NCBI GenBank assembly: GCA_902797275.1
Contig: CADBSI010000033.1
Coordinates: forward strand, 1-14,575
DNA from: an uncultured Erysipelotrichaceae bacterium
GTDB taxonomy: Bacteria > Bacillota_I > Bacilli_A > RF39 > UBA660
Length of the DNA: 14,575 nt
Reading direction: 5' to 3'
The translations under genes and the position numbers were made by a program. The notes under the pieces were generated by a model. It was given only the letters and a program-made list of their open reading frames with translations. It was not told the origin of the DNA and did not search any database. Shown here piece after piece: positions 1-7,472 of this stretch. The number at the start of each line of letters is the position of its first letter. The first letter of the stretch is position 1.

Positions 1-1631
1 CACGTGGGGAAATTCATGTAATTGGAGCAACTACTTTAAATGAATATCGTAAATATATTGAAAAAGATGGAGCTCTTGAAAGACGTTTTCAAAAGATTAA
101 AGTATCAGAACCAACTGTTATGGATACTATTACCATATTACGTGGTTTGAAAGAAAGATTTGAAATTCATCATGGTGTATCAATTACTGATAAGGCAATA
201 ATTGCAGCCGCTACTTTATCAAATAGATATATAACCGATAGATATTTACCTGATAAAGCTATTGATTTAATTGATGAAGCCTGTGCTACTATTCGTGTTC
301 AAATGGACTCAGTTCCCGTAGAATTGGATACAATAACTAGAAATATCTTATCACTTGAAATAGAAAAACAAGCAATTAAAAAAGAAAAAGATGAATTATC
401 TTTAAACAGAATGGCTGAAATTGAAGCTAGCTTAAAAGAACTTCATCAAAAAGAAAGTGAATTAAAGACTGCTTGGGAACGTGAAAAATCAATAAATGAT
501 AAAATAAAAGCCAAGAAAAAAGAACTTGAAAATGCTAAATTTACTTTACAAACTGCTGAAAATAGATATGATTTAGAAACAGCAGCTAGATATCGTCATG
601 GAGAAATTCCAAGAATTGAAAAAGAACTTCAAGAATTAAACAACTTAGAAAAAAATCGTTTACTAAGTGATACAGTTAATGAAGAAGATATTGCTTATGT
701 AATTTCTAAATTAACTAATATTCCACTTACTAAACTTGTTAGCAGTGAAAAAGAAAAATTATTACATTTATATGATAATATGAGAAAAAATGTCATGGGA
801 CAAGATGAGGCTTTAAAACTTGTAAGTGAATGTATTTTAAAAAGTAGAAGTGGCATAAAAGATCCTAATAGACCAATTGGTTCATTTATCTTCCTTGGTC
901 CAACCGGGGTTGGTAAAACTGAGGTTGCTAAAACTCTTGCTATGGAATTGTTTGATGATAAAAGCCATATTGTTCGTATTGATATGAGTGAGTACATGGA
1001 AAAATTTAGTGTTTCTCGTTTAATAGGTTCACCTCCTGGATATGTAGGTTATGAAGAAGGCGGACAATTAACTGAGGCTGTAAGACGTAATCCATATAGT
1101 ATAGTTTTATTTGATGAAATAGAAAAGGCTCATCCAGAAGTTTTAAACTTATTACTTCAAATTTTAGATGATGGACGTATAACTGATTCAAATGGAAGAA
1201 CAGTTGATTTTAAAAATACGATTATTATCATGACTTCTAATTTAGGATCTGAATACGCTCTTGAAGGAAAAAATGATCTTGTCATGAAAGAATTACAAGA
1301 TACCTTTAAACCAGAGTTTATTAACCGTATTGATGAAGTAATAATTTTCAAACCATTATCAAAAGAAGTAATACATGAAATATTAGATAAAATTATTAAA
1401 GAAATCGAAACTAGATTAAGTGATAAAAACATAAAACTTAATTTAACAGATGCTTGCAAAAATTATTTAATAGATATTGGTTATGATGTAAATTATGGAG
1501 CAAGACCTTTAAAAAGAACTGTTTCAAGAACAATTGAAACCATGCTTGCTGAAAAAATAATTGATGGTTCTATTAAATATGGTGATAAAGTAACCTTTGA
1601 TTATCAAGATGGTAATATTATAATTAAATAA
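1..1631 (+). CDS. clpB: ATP-dependent disaggregase ClpB, 3' part (5' end outside window)
   Basis: The reading frame is open from the first base, so the gene begins before the window; about 542 C-terminal codons are present of a family length near 860. ClpB is a cytoplasmic hexameric AAA+ ATPase that pulls polypeptides out of aggregates together with DnaK. Visible in order: the end of the first ATPase domain (RGEIHVIGATT, then the ALERRF arginine-finger region); the long coiled-coil middle domain, roughly positions 280-650, rich in Glu and Lys; and the second ATPase domain with Walker A GPTGVGKT (near 897), Walker B VLFDEIEKAH, the pore motif GYVGYEEGG, sensor 1 TSNLGS and sensor 2 GARPLKR. 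The middle domain and the GYVGYEEGG loop point to ClpB rather than ClpC or ClpA. The internal ATG at 120 lies inside the first ATPase domain and is not the start. Upstream regulation such as CIRCE or CtsR sites cannot be seen. Confidence 0.96.
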   Translation, partial: RGEIHVIGATTLNEYRKYIEKDGALERRFQKIKVSEPTVMDTITILRGLKERFEIHHGVSITDKAIIAAATLSNRYITDRYLPDKAIDLIDEACATIRVQMDSVPVELDTITRNILSLEIEKQAIKKEKDELSLNRMAEIEASLKELHQKESELKTAWEREKSINDKIKAKKKELENAKFTLQTAENRYDLETAARYRHGEIPRIEKELQELNNLEKNRLLSDTVNEEDIAYVISKLTNIPLTKLVSSEKEKLLHLYDNMRKNVMGQDEALKLVSECILKSRSGIKDPNRPIGSFIFLGPTGVGKTEVAKTLAMELFDDKSHIVRIDMSEYMEKFSVSRLIGSPPGYVGYEEGGQLTEAVRRNPYSIVLFDEIEKAHPEVLNLLLQILDDGRITDSNGRTVDFKNTIIIMTSNLGSEYALEGKNDLVMKELQDTFKPEFINRIDEVIIFKPLSKEVIHEILDKIIKEIETRLSDKNIKLNLTDACKNYLIDIGYDVNYGARPLKRTVSRTIETMLAEKIIDGSIKYGDKVTFDYQDGNIIIK

Positions 1632-1634
1632 GTT

Positions 1635-1669
1635 AAAGGACAGTAAATAGTTTTATTTATTGTCTTTTT
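1635..1669 (+). terminator. Intrinsic terminator after clpB
   Basis: An 11-bp stem (1639-1649 with 1654-1664, one G-T wobble) encloses a 4-base loop and is followed by a T run from 1665. It starts a few bases after the clpB stop and closes the clpB transcript before the ligase promoter. Confidence 0.85.
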
Positions 1670-1711
1670 AATACACTTTTTTAATTTTATTAAATTTAGG
1701 TTGTCTATTAT

Positions 1712-1774
1712 GTGTCCAGTTCAATAAATAAAAAATTAAAAATCGTTTGACATAAAAAAATATATATGTATAAT
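1712..1774 (+). promoter_or_regulatory. Promoter and upstream box of ligase copy 1
   Basis: A consensus -35 TTGACA (1747-1752) and -10 TATAAT (1769-1774) are separated by 16 bp, with TG directly before the -10. The predicted start is near 1780-1782, only about 14 bases before the ATG at 1795, so the leader is little more than the Shine-Dalgarno. A GTGTCCA box at 1712 lies 35 bases before the -35. The same box, spacing, promoter and leader recur before the second ligase (5439-5501), with 10 differences over the 63 aligned bases from box to -10 by eye. Confidence 0.85.
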
Positions 1775-1794
1775 ATTTTTGAGTGAGGTATTAT

Positions 1795-3621
1795 ATGAAG
1801 AATTTACATATTGAAAATAAAGCAGTAGAATTAATGAAAGATAATGAACTTATCTTAGATAAAGAGGAAAGTAAAAAGATGACTGGTTTAGCATCTATTG
1901 ATAAGCCATGGAAAAAATGGTACAAGGAAAGTGATAAAAATATAGAAATACCAAGTATTAATTTTTATGATTTCTTTAAAAGTCAAATAAATAGTTATCA
2001 TAATATAAATTTATTAGATTTTATGGGAAATATTTCTTATAATCAAGAACAAATAGAAAAAGAAGTTGATAACTATATTAAAATGTTTACTAAAATGGGA
2101 GTTAAAAAAGGTGAGAGGGTATCTTTTATGTTTATAAATACTCCTGAGATTGTTTTTATGATTCAGGCTTTAATTAAAATGGGAGCAGTTAGTAATTTAA
2201 TTAAGTTTGATGAATCACCTGAACGTATTAATTTTTCATTAAAATTAGCAAAGTCAAAACATTTTATAGTTTCAGAAGTACCATTTATTATTGAAAATTC
2301 ATTAAAAGCAATTAATATGGATAATGATGTTTCTAAAATAATATCAGTTCCGGTTGCATATTCTCTTGGAGATAAACTTAGTAAGCTACCTAAAAATGAT
2401 ATGATAGTACCATTTAGTGAAGTAAAAGAAAATTGTGATGATGTGTTAACACAAACAGTGTCAAATAATCCGGATGATACAGTTGTAATTGCATATACTG
2501 GGGGATCAACTGGTAATCCAAAGGGAGTAGAATTAACTAATAAAAATTTAATTGCTATGACCCTAGGTTTAAAACATAGTAATTTTGGTTTTGAACAAGG
2601 AAAAACATCTATGAATATTTTACCACCTGCAATTGCTTATTACTTAAATGCAACTATTGGATTAATGGTTTGTGGTGTTAAAGTAATTTTAGTACCAGAT
2701 TTTAAAATAGAAGAATATCCAAATTTAATAGATAAATATAAACCAAATATTATTTATTCTGGACCAATTCTTTTAAAAGCAATGGCAAAATCAAATGTAA
2801 GTGATTTTAGTTATTTAACATCTCCTTGCTCTGGTGGAGATAAATTATTAGTAAATGAAGAAGAAGAAATAAATTTAGAATTCAAAAAAAGAGGAGCCCT
2901 AGCAGTTCAACAAGGTTATGGAGCAAGTGAAGAAACAGCTGTTGCAACATGTAATCCATACAATATGAGAAAAGTAGGAAGTATAGGAATTCCTATTAAT
3001 GGTGTTTCTATGGCAATGTTTGAGTATCGTACAGATAAAGAAATTCCTTATGGAAAAAACTTAAAAGGAGAAATTTGTTTAACAGGTCCAACAGTTATGA
3101 AAGGATACTTAGAAAATAAGGAAGCAACTAATCATGTTTTAATGAAACATAGTGATGGCACTATTTGGGTTCATTCAGATGACTTTGGAATAATGGATGA
3201 AGATGGTTTTATTTTCCATAAAGGAAGAGCCAAAAGAATGTTAACAAGAAATGGTGGCAAAGTTTGGCTTACTGATATTGAAGAAATTGCTAAAACTCTA
3301 CCTTTTATAGACGATGTATGTGCTTGTAAATTAGATGATGAAATAGAAAGAGAAGTACCTGTTTTACATGTAGTATTTAAAGAATCTAATTTAGATGAAC
3401 AAAAAATGATAGAAATATTAAATAATTTAATTAAAGAAAAATGTCAAGCAACGTTTGTTCCAAAATACTATATAATTAAAGAAAGTTTACCTTATACAGA
3501 AACAAATAAAAAGTTAAATTTCAAACTACTTGAAAGTGAAGATATATTAGATAGTAGTAATTATAATATTCAAGGTAATATTATTAAACCAATTCAAAAA
3601 GTAAAAATTAAGAGAAATTAA
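1795..3621 (+). CDS. AMP-forming acyl/aryl-acid ligase-like enzyme, copy 1
   Basis: This is a class I adenylate-forming enzyme (ANL superfamily, 608 aa), a family that activates a carboxylic acid with ATP and usually transfers it to CoA or a carrier protein. Core motifs: phosphate loop YTGGSTGNPKG (234-244), YGASEE (375-380) holding the adenylate-contacting Glu, HSDDFG with the ribose-binding Asp near 463, a hinge segment GRAKRM, and ETNKKL with the candidate catalytic Lys near 572. Several motifs depart from consensus: TGGSTG for TSGTTG, SDD for TGD, TNKK for xxGK. The key charged residues remain, so activity is plausible but the substrate is unknown. Residues 1-45, including KKMTGLASIDKPW, are shared with copy 2. 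The start is the ATG at 1795 because GTGAGGT (1783-1789) is its Shine-Dalgarno; a GTG start at 1783 would sit on that site. No membrane segment or carrier domain is seen. Confidence 0.9.
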   Translation: MKNLHIENKAVELMKDNELILDKEESKKMTGLASIDKPWKKWYKESDKNIEIPSINFYDFFKSQINSYHNINLLDFMGNISYNQEQIEKEVDNYIKMFTKMGVKKGERVSFMFINTPEIVFMIQALIKMGAVSNLIKFDESPERINFSLKLAKSKHFIVSEVPFIIENSLKAINMDNDVSKIISVPVAYSLGDKLSKLPKNDMIVPFSEVKENCDDVLTQTVSNNPDDTVVIAYTGGSTGNPKGVELTNKNLIAMTLGLKHSNFGFEQGKTSMNILPPAIAYYLNATIGLMVCGVKVILVPDFKIEEYPNLIDKYKPNIIYSGPILLKAMAKSNVSDFSYLTSPCSGGDKLLVNEEEEINLEFKKRGALAVQQGYGASEETAVATCNPYNMRKVGSIGIPINGVSMAMFEYRTDKEIPYGKNLKGEICLTGPTVMKGYLENKEATNHVLMKHSDGTIWVHSDDFGIMDEDGFIFHKGRAKRMLTRNGGKVWLTDIEEIAKTLPFIDDVCACKLDDEIEREVPVLHVVFKESNLDEQKMIEILNNLIKEKCQATFVPKYYIIKESLPYTETNKKLNFKLLESEDILDSSNYNIQGNIIKPIQKVKIKRN

Positions 3622-3632
3622 TCTCTTTTTTT
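3610..3632 (+). terminator. Weak intrinsic terminator overlapping the ligase 1 stop
   Basis: A 6-bp stem (3610-3615 with 3622-3627) with a 6-base loop is followed by a T run to 3632. The TAA stop of the ligase lies in the loop. The stem is short and has only two G-C pairs, so read-through into the kinase-like gene is likely. Confidence 0.5.
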
Positions 3633-3633
3633 C

Positions 3634-3662
3634 TTGTTGTTTTAAAAAATATTTTATATAAT
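3634..3662 (+). promoter_or_regulatory. Possible promoter of kinase-like gene 1
   Basis: A perfect -10 TATAAT (3657-3662) has a poor -35 TTGTTG (3634-3639) at 17 bp. A transcript from here would begin about 10 bases before the ATG, at the Shine-Dalgarno. In DNA this AT-rich a chance match is possible. Confidence 0.4.
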
Positions 3663-3678
3663 TAGAATAGGTGATATA

Positions 3679-5439
3679 ATGGAAAGTTTTTATTTTACTA
3701 TTTACGGTTTAGTATTTTTAATTTTATTAATAATAATTTATTTTCCTAAAAAGAAGATAAAATTATTAGAAAACAGTATTTATTCTATTTTAATTATTGC
3801 TACTTTAATATGTAGTTTAACTGAGGTAATATCCTTTATACTTGTTAAAAATAATATATCTTCTAATTCACTTTTATATTTATATACTTTAAAAATATTA
3901 TTTTTAGGATTTTTATCATGGTTATATTTTTTTAGTTTATATGTAATTATTACAAGTGTTAAAAATAATGAAAACGAAAATAAATTAAGAAAAATAATTA
4001 ATAAATCTCTTTATGGATTTGGAATTATTTCATTATTAATAGTGTTTTTACCGATTATTATTACAAATAAAAATGGTATGTTATTACCAAGTGGTCCAGC
4101 TGTTAATTTATTATATATCACTGCATTTATTTGTATTATTATGATGTTATTTACTTTCTTTAAAAATGTAAAAAAATTTAAAGATAAAAAATATGTTCCT
4201 TTATATTTATTAATAATATTATTTTCTTTTGTTATAGTTATTCAGAATATATTTCCTAGTTTATTACTTATAAATCCGTCTTTTGTTTTAATTACCTTTG
4301 TCATGTATTTTACAATAGAAAATCCAGATGTTAAAATGAATACAGAACTTGCTAAAAATAGAAATTTAATTCAAAATGCTATGGAAGAAAAAAATAACTT
4401 TTTATTTATTGTTTCAACATCTCTTAGAAATACAATTAATAATTTAAATGAATTAAGTTTAAATGTTATTAAAAAAGATAGTAAAGGTCTTTTTAAAGAA
4501 GATTTATTGGAAATTAATAATGAAATTAAGTATTTATCTTTTACAATAAATGATGTTTTAAATGTATCAACTATGGATATAAATGAAATTAAAATAATAG
4601 AAAATAAATATAATTTGAAAAAATTAATAGAAAAAATTAAATTAGTAAATAAAGCAAAAGTTAATGATAATTTAAATTTTAGAGTAGAATTTAGTTCATC
4701 TTTACCTGATTATTTTTATGGTGATAAAACATTACTATCCTTAGTTATTACTTCTTTACTTAATAATGCTTTTAAGTATACTGAAACTGGTTTTATTGAA
4801 CTTAGAATAAATGGTATAGTTAAATATGATATGTGTAGATTAATTATTACAATTGAAGATTCAGGATGTGGTATTAGTATTTCTAAAATAAATGAATTGT
4901 TAACTGATAAAAATATAACTAAGAAAGAACTTGAGAGATTAGATACTAATGATTTAAGTATTAGTTTAATTAAAAAAATTATTAAGAAAATGGGAGGATA
5001 CTTTATTATTAAAAGTAAAGTAGGATTTGGAACTGAGGTTAAGTTTGTTTTAGATCAAAAAATAATAGGTCATAATGATAATAATAATATTATTATAAAT
5101 AATAATAAAGTATTGGTTGCAACAAGTGATATTAATTTATTTAAGATTATAAATAAATACTTAGAAAATAATTATTTAGTAGAAAAATCTTTATATGAAC
5201 AAGATATAATTGATAAAATAAAAAATAAACAAGAGTATAAATATATTTTAATAGATGATAATTTAGATACTAGAGCTTTACCTATTTTAAATAAAATAAA
5301 AACTTTAAATAATAAAATACCTATTATAGTTATTTTAGATAAAGATACATCGGTTATTAAAAAACAATTTTTAAAAGATGGTTTTAGTGATTATATATTA
5401 AGAAGTAATATAGAAAGTGATATTAAAAAACTTTTATAG
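3679..5439 (+). CDS. 7TM hybrid-histidine-kinase-like sensor lacking the phospho-histidine, copy 1
   Basis: The 586-aa membrane protein has about seven hydrophobic helices in residues 4-211, ending in YFTIENPDVKM, a junction like that of 7TM sensor kinases. A dimerisation/phosphotransfer-like helix follows (EKNNFLFIVSTSLRN, about 238-252). A HATPase domain has an N box (LLNNAFKY, N363), DSGCG (394-398) and a glycine-containing GFGTEVKF segment. A receiver-like domain spans about 476-586. Where active kinases have SHELR this protein has STSLR, so the phospho-acceptor His is Thr247. In the receiver-like part the usual acidic pair is replaced by ATSD (481-484), Asp526/527 stand where the phospho-Asp should be, and the conserved Lys is Arg575. 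ATP binding is plausible; a normal phosphorelay is not. AGGTGAT (3669-3675) supports the start. A poly-Asn linker (about 463-476) joins the last two domains. It may sense a ligand linked to the adjacent ligase (inference). Confidence 0.85.
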   Translation: MESFYFTIYGLVFLILLIIIYFPKKKIKLLENSIYSILIIATLICSLTEVISFILVKNNISSNSLLYLYTLKILFLGFLSWLYFFSLYVIITSVKNNENENKLRKIINKSLYGFGIISLLIVFLPIIITNKNGMLLPSGPAVNLLYITAFICIIMMLFTFFKNVKKFKDKKYVPLYLLIILFSFVIVIQNIFPSLLLINPSFVLITFVMYFTIENPDVKMNTELAKNRNLIQNAMEEKNNFLFIVSTSLRNTINNLNELSLNVIKKDSKGLFKEDLLEINNEIKYLSFTINDVLNVSTMDINEIKIIENKYNLKKLIEKIKLVNKAKVNDNLNFRVEFSSSLPDYFYGDKTLLSLVITSLLNNAFKYTETGFIELRINGIVKYDMCRLIITIEDSGCGISISKINELLTDKNITKKELERLDTNDLSISLIKKIIKKMGGYFIIKSKVGFGTEVKFVLDQKIIGHNDNNNIIINNNKVLVATSDINLFKIINKYLENNYLVEKSLYEQDIIDKIKNKQEYKYILIDDNLDTRALPILNKIKTLNNKIPIIVILDKDTSVIKKQFLKDGFSDYILRSNIESDIKKLL

Positions 5440-5501
5440 TGTCCAATTAAATAAATAAAATGTAAAAAAATATTTGACATAGAAAAATAAATATGTATAA
5501 T
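5439..5501 (+). promoter_or_regulatory. Promoter and upstream box of ligase copy 2
   Basis: A consensus -35 TTGACA (5474-5479) and -10 TATAAT (5496-5501) are separated by 16 bp and preceded by GTGTCCA at 5439, exactly 35 bases before the -35 as in copy 1. The box begins at the last base of the preceding kinase-like gene's stop codon. No terminator was recognised after that gene, so the second ligase may also receive read-through transcription. Confidence 0.85.
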
Positions 5502-5521
5502 ATCATGATGTGAGGTATTGT

Positions 5522-7411
5522 ATGAAGAATTTACATATTGAAAATGAAGCAGTAGAATTATTAAAAAATGAAAGTGTTGTTTTAGATAGAAAAACAAGTA
5601 AAAAAATGGTAGGTTTAGCATCTATTGATAAACCTTGGTTAAAATATTACAAGGAAGGTGTAGAAAAAGAAAGTGTTCCAAGTGATTTAATTTATGAAGA
5701 TATTTTAAAAAGTGCTAGTACTATTCCTAATGTAGTAGCAATTAAATATTTTAATCGTAATATTACGTATTTAGAACTTGCTAAAAATATTATTGCAGTA
5801 AGAAATGCTTATAGTAAAATGGGAATTAAAAAAGGTGATGCAGTTGCATTTACTACTCCCACTTTACCAGAAGTAATTTATTCTTTCTTAGCTCTAAATT
5901 CCTTAGGAGCAATATCTTGTTTTATCGATCCAAGAACTGGGGCTGAAAGAATTAAGAAATGTTTAAAAAGTTGTAATGCTAAAACTCTTGTAACAATTGA
6001 TTTAGCTCTTCCTTTAATTGATAGAATAGTGGAAGATACTAATGTTAGAGAAATTATTTCTTTATCAGCAACTAATTCTTTAGCGAATGGCTTAAATTAT
6101 GTATATCGGGGAAAAGATGCAATTGAATCTTTCTTTAAAAAGAAAACTTTAAGAAATAGTTATATTAATTGGCCTAAGTTCTTTAAAGACGGTAAGAATT
6201 TTAGTTCTAAATCAGTTAATTATGAAGAAAAAATGCCAACAGCAATTGTATATACTAGTGGAACTAGTAGTGATCCTAAGGGAGTTATTGTTAGTAATGA
6301 TGCTTTAAATGCCCTTGCTTATCAATATGAATTATCAGGTGTTGAACATCATCCAGGTGATAAATTTTTAAATGTTATGCCTCTTTTCTTATTATATGGA
6401 CTTGCTTGCGGAGTTGTCATGCCACTTAAACTTGGAATGACTAATATTGTAGTTCCTCAAGTAGATTTTTCAAAAATAGGGGATTTAGTTTTAAAACATA
6501 AACCAAAATATTTTATGTTAAATCCAATTTTATTTGATAATTTAAGAAAATCAAAGGCCATGGAAGGTGCTGATTTATCTCAAATAGTAAGTGCTGGGGT
6601 AGGAGGCTCAGGAATTACTCATAATCAAGAAATAGATGATAATTTATTCTTAGAATCTCATGGCTGTAAAAAACGTTTAGGAAAAGGTTATGGAGCAACT
6701 GAGGGAGGTTCTGCTCTTGTTGCTGTAACATCAAATGAAACTGATGCTCTTGGTAGTGCCGGAGTTCCACTTCCTTTGAATACTGTTTCAATTTTTAAAT
6801 ATGATTTAGACGAAGATGGAGAAATAATTAGAAGTGATGAAGAACTTTCCTATAATCAAGTAGGAGAAATTTGTGTAACTGGTCCTACTTTAATGACATC
6901 ATACTTGAATAATCCCGAATTAACTAAAAAAGTATTAAGAAAACACAGAGATGGTAAAACTTGGCTTCATACAGGTGATTATGGAACCATGAACGAAGAT
7001 GGAAAATTATTTGTTGGTAATAGAATAGGTAGAATGATAATTACTCCTGATTCTCATAATGTTTACTTACCACCAATAGAAGAAGTAATTTCAAAACATA
7101 AAGATGTTGAAGAAGTTGCAGTTGTCGGACGTGATGCACCTGGTTTTGAAAAAGGAAAAAGACCAAAGGCTGTAATAGTTTTAAAAAATAATGTTGATAA
7201 ATACAATTTAGTTCAAGAATTACTTGAAATGCAACAAACTGAACTTCCAGAAAGAGACGTTGCGTATTATTATGAATTCTTAGATAAAATGCCAGTTGCT
7301 TTATCTGGAAAAGTTGACTATAAAAAACTAGAAAAAGAAATAACTGGAGAATTAATTGAACCAGAAGTTAAAATATCTAGTTTAATAAAACAAAAAACTT
7401 TAAAAAAATAA
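5522..7411 (+). CDS. AMP-forming acyl/aryl-acid ligase-like enzyme, copy 2
   Basis: This 629-aa ANL-superfamily adenylating enzyme is paralogous to the copy at 1795-3621. Its motifs are nearer consensus: phosphate loop YTSGTSSDPKG (244-254, Lys253), YGATEGG with Glu394, HTGDYG with Asp486, a hinge region with NRIGRM, a VYLPPIEE segment, and ALSGKVDY with the candidate catalytic Lys597. The first 45 residues match copy 1 at 32 positions without gaps, including KKMVGLASIDKPW, whereas the catalytic cores look more diverged. The start is the ATG at 5522: GTGAGGT (5510-5516) is the ribosome binding site, so a GTG start at 5510 is rejected. The protein is soluble with no carrier-protein domain. The substrate is unknown; a fatty, aromatic or amino acid is possible. 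It is followed 61 bases later by the second 7TM kinase-like gene, repeating the order seen for copy 1. Confidence 0.92.
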   Translation: MKNLHIENEAVELLKNESVVLDRKTSKKMVGLASIDKPWLKYYKEGVEKESVPSDLIYEDILKSASTIPNVVAIKYFNRNITYLELAKNIIAVRNAYSKMGIKKGDAVAFTTPTLPEVIYSFLALNSLGAISCFIDPRTGAERIKKCLKSCNAKTLVTIDLALPLIDRIVEDTNVREIISLSATNSLANGLNYVYRGKDAIESFFKKKTLRNSYINWPKFFKDGKNFSSKSVNYEEKMPTAIVYTSGTSSDPKGVIVSNDALNALAYQYELSGVEHHPGDKFLNVMPLFLLYGLACGVVMPLKLGMTNIVVPQVDFSKIGDLVLKHKPKYFMLNPILFDNLRKSKAMEGADLSQIVSAGVGGSGITHNQEIDDNLFLESHGCKKRLGKGYGATEGGSALVAVTSNETDALGSAGVPLPLNTVSIFKYDLDEDGEIIRSDEELSYNQVGEICVTGPTLMTSYLNNPELTKKVLRKHRDGKTWLHTGDYGTMNEDGKLFVGNRIGRMIITPDSHNVYLPPIEEVISKHKDVEEVAVVGRDAPGFEKGKRPKAVIVLKNNVDKYNLVQELLEMQQTELPERDVAYYYEFLDKMPVALSGKVDYKKLEKEITGELIEPEVKISSLIKQKTLKK

Positions 7412-7423
7412 TTATAAATATAT

Positions 7424-7472
7424 ATCATTTCCTTAATTTATGATACAATTAAACTAAGGAAGTGATTTTTTT
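7424..7472 (+). terminator. Terminator-like hairpin whose 3' arm carries the kinase 2 ribosome binding site
   Basis: A 12-bp stem (7424-7435 with 7455-7466, one G-T wobble) with a 19-base loop is followed by seven T residues ending directly before the ATG at 7473. It fits an intrinsic terminator for ligase 2. The 3' arm contains AAGGAAGTGAT, the only purine-rich Shine-Dalgarno candidate for the next gene, so the same fold would also hide that site in read-through RNA. Confidence 0.7.
7441..7449 (+). promoter_or_regulatory. Possible extended -10 promoter of kinase-like gene 2
   Basis: TGATACAAT fits an extended -10 element (TGnTACAAT). No good -35 lies 16-18 bp upstream. It sits in the loop of the 7424-7472 hairpin, so a transcript starting near 7456 would lack the 5' arm and leave the ribosome binding site free. 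Confidence 0.4.

Noticed and set aside
120..122. clpB starting at the internal ATG
   Set aside because: The frame is open to the window edge and encodes conserved ATPase-domain sequence before this ATG.
695..1459. Minus-strand open frames inside clpB, and similar ones near 5391-5621, 8051-8362 and 10927-11157
   Set aside because: They lie opposite well-supported genes, have no ribosome binding sites and show no recognisable protein family.
1712..1720. GTGTCCA boxes as insertion sequence ends
   Set aside because: No transposase, inverted partner or target duplication is visible; the fixed distance to two matching promoters fits a duplicated promoter region better.
1783..1797. GTG start four codons upstream of the ligase 1 ATG
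   Set aside because: The GTG is part of the GTGAGGT ribosome binding site for the ATG at 1795, and copy 2 shows the same arrangement at 5510/5522.
5068..5110. AAT/ATT-rich repeat-like stretch
   Set aside because: It is in frame and encodes a poly-Asn/Ile linker between domains of the kinase-like protein; low complexity expected in this AT-rich genome.
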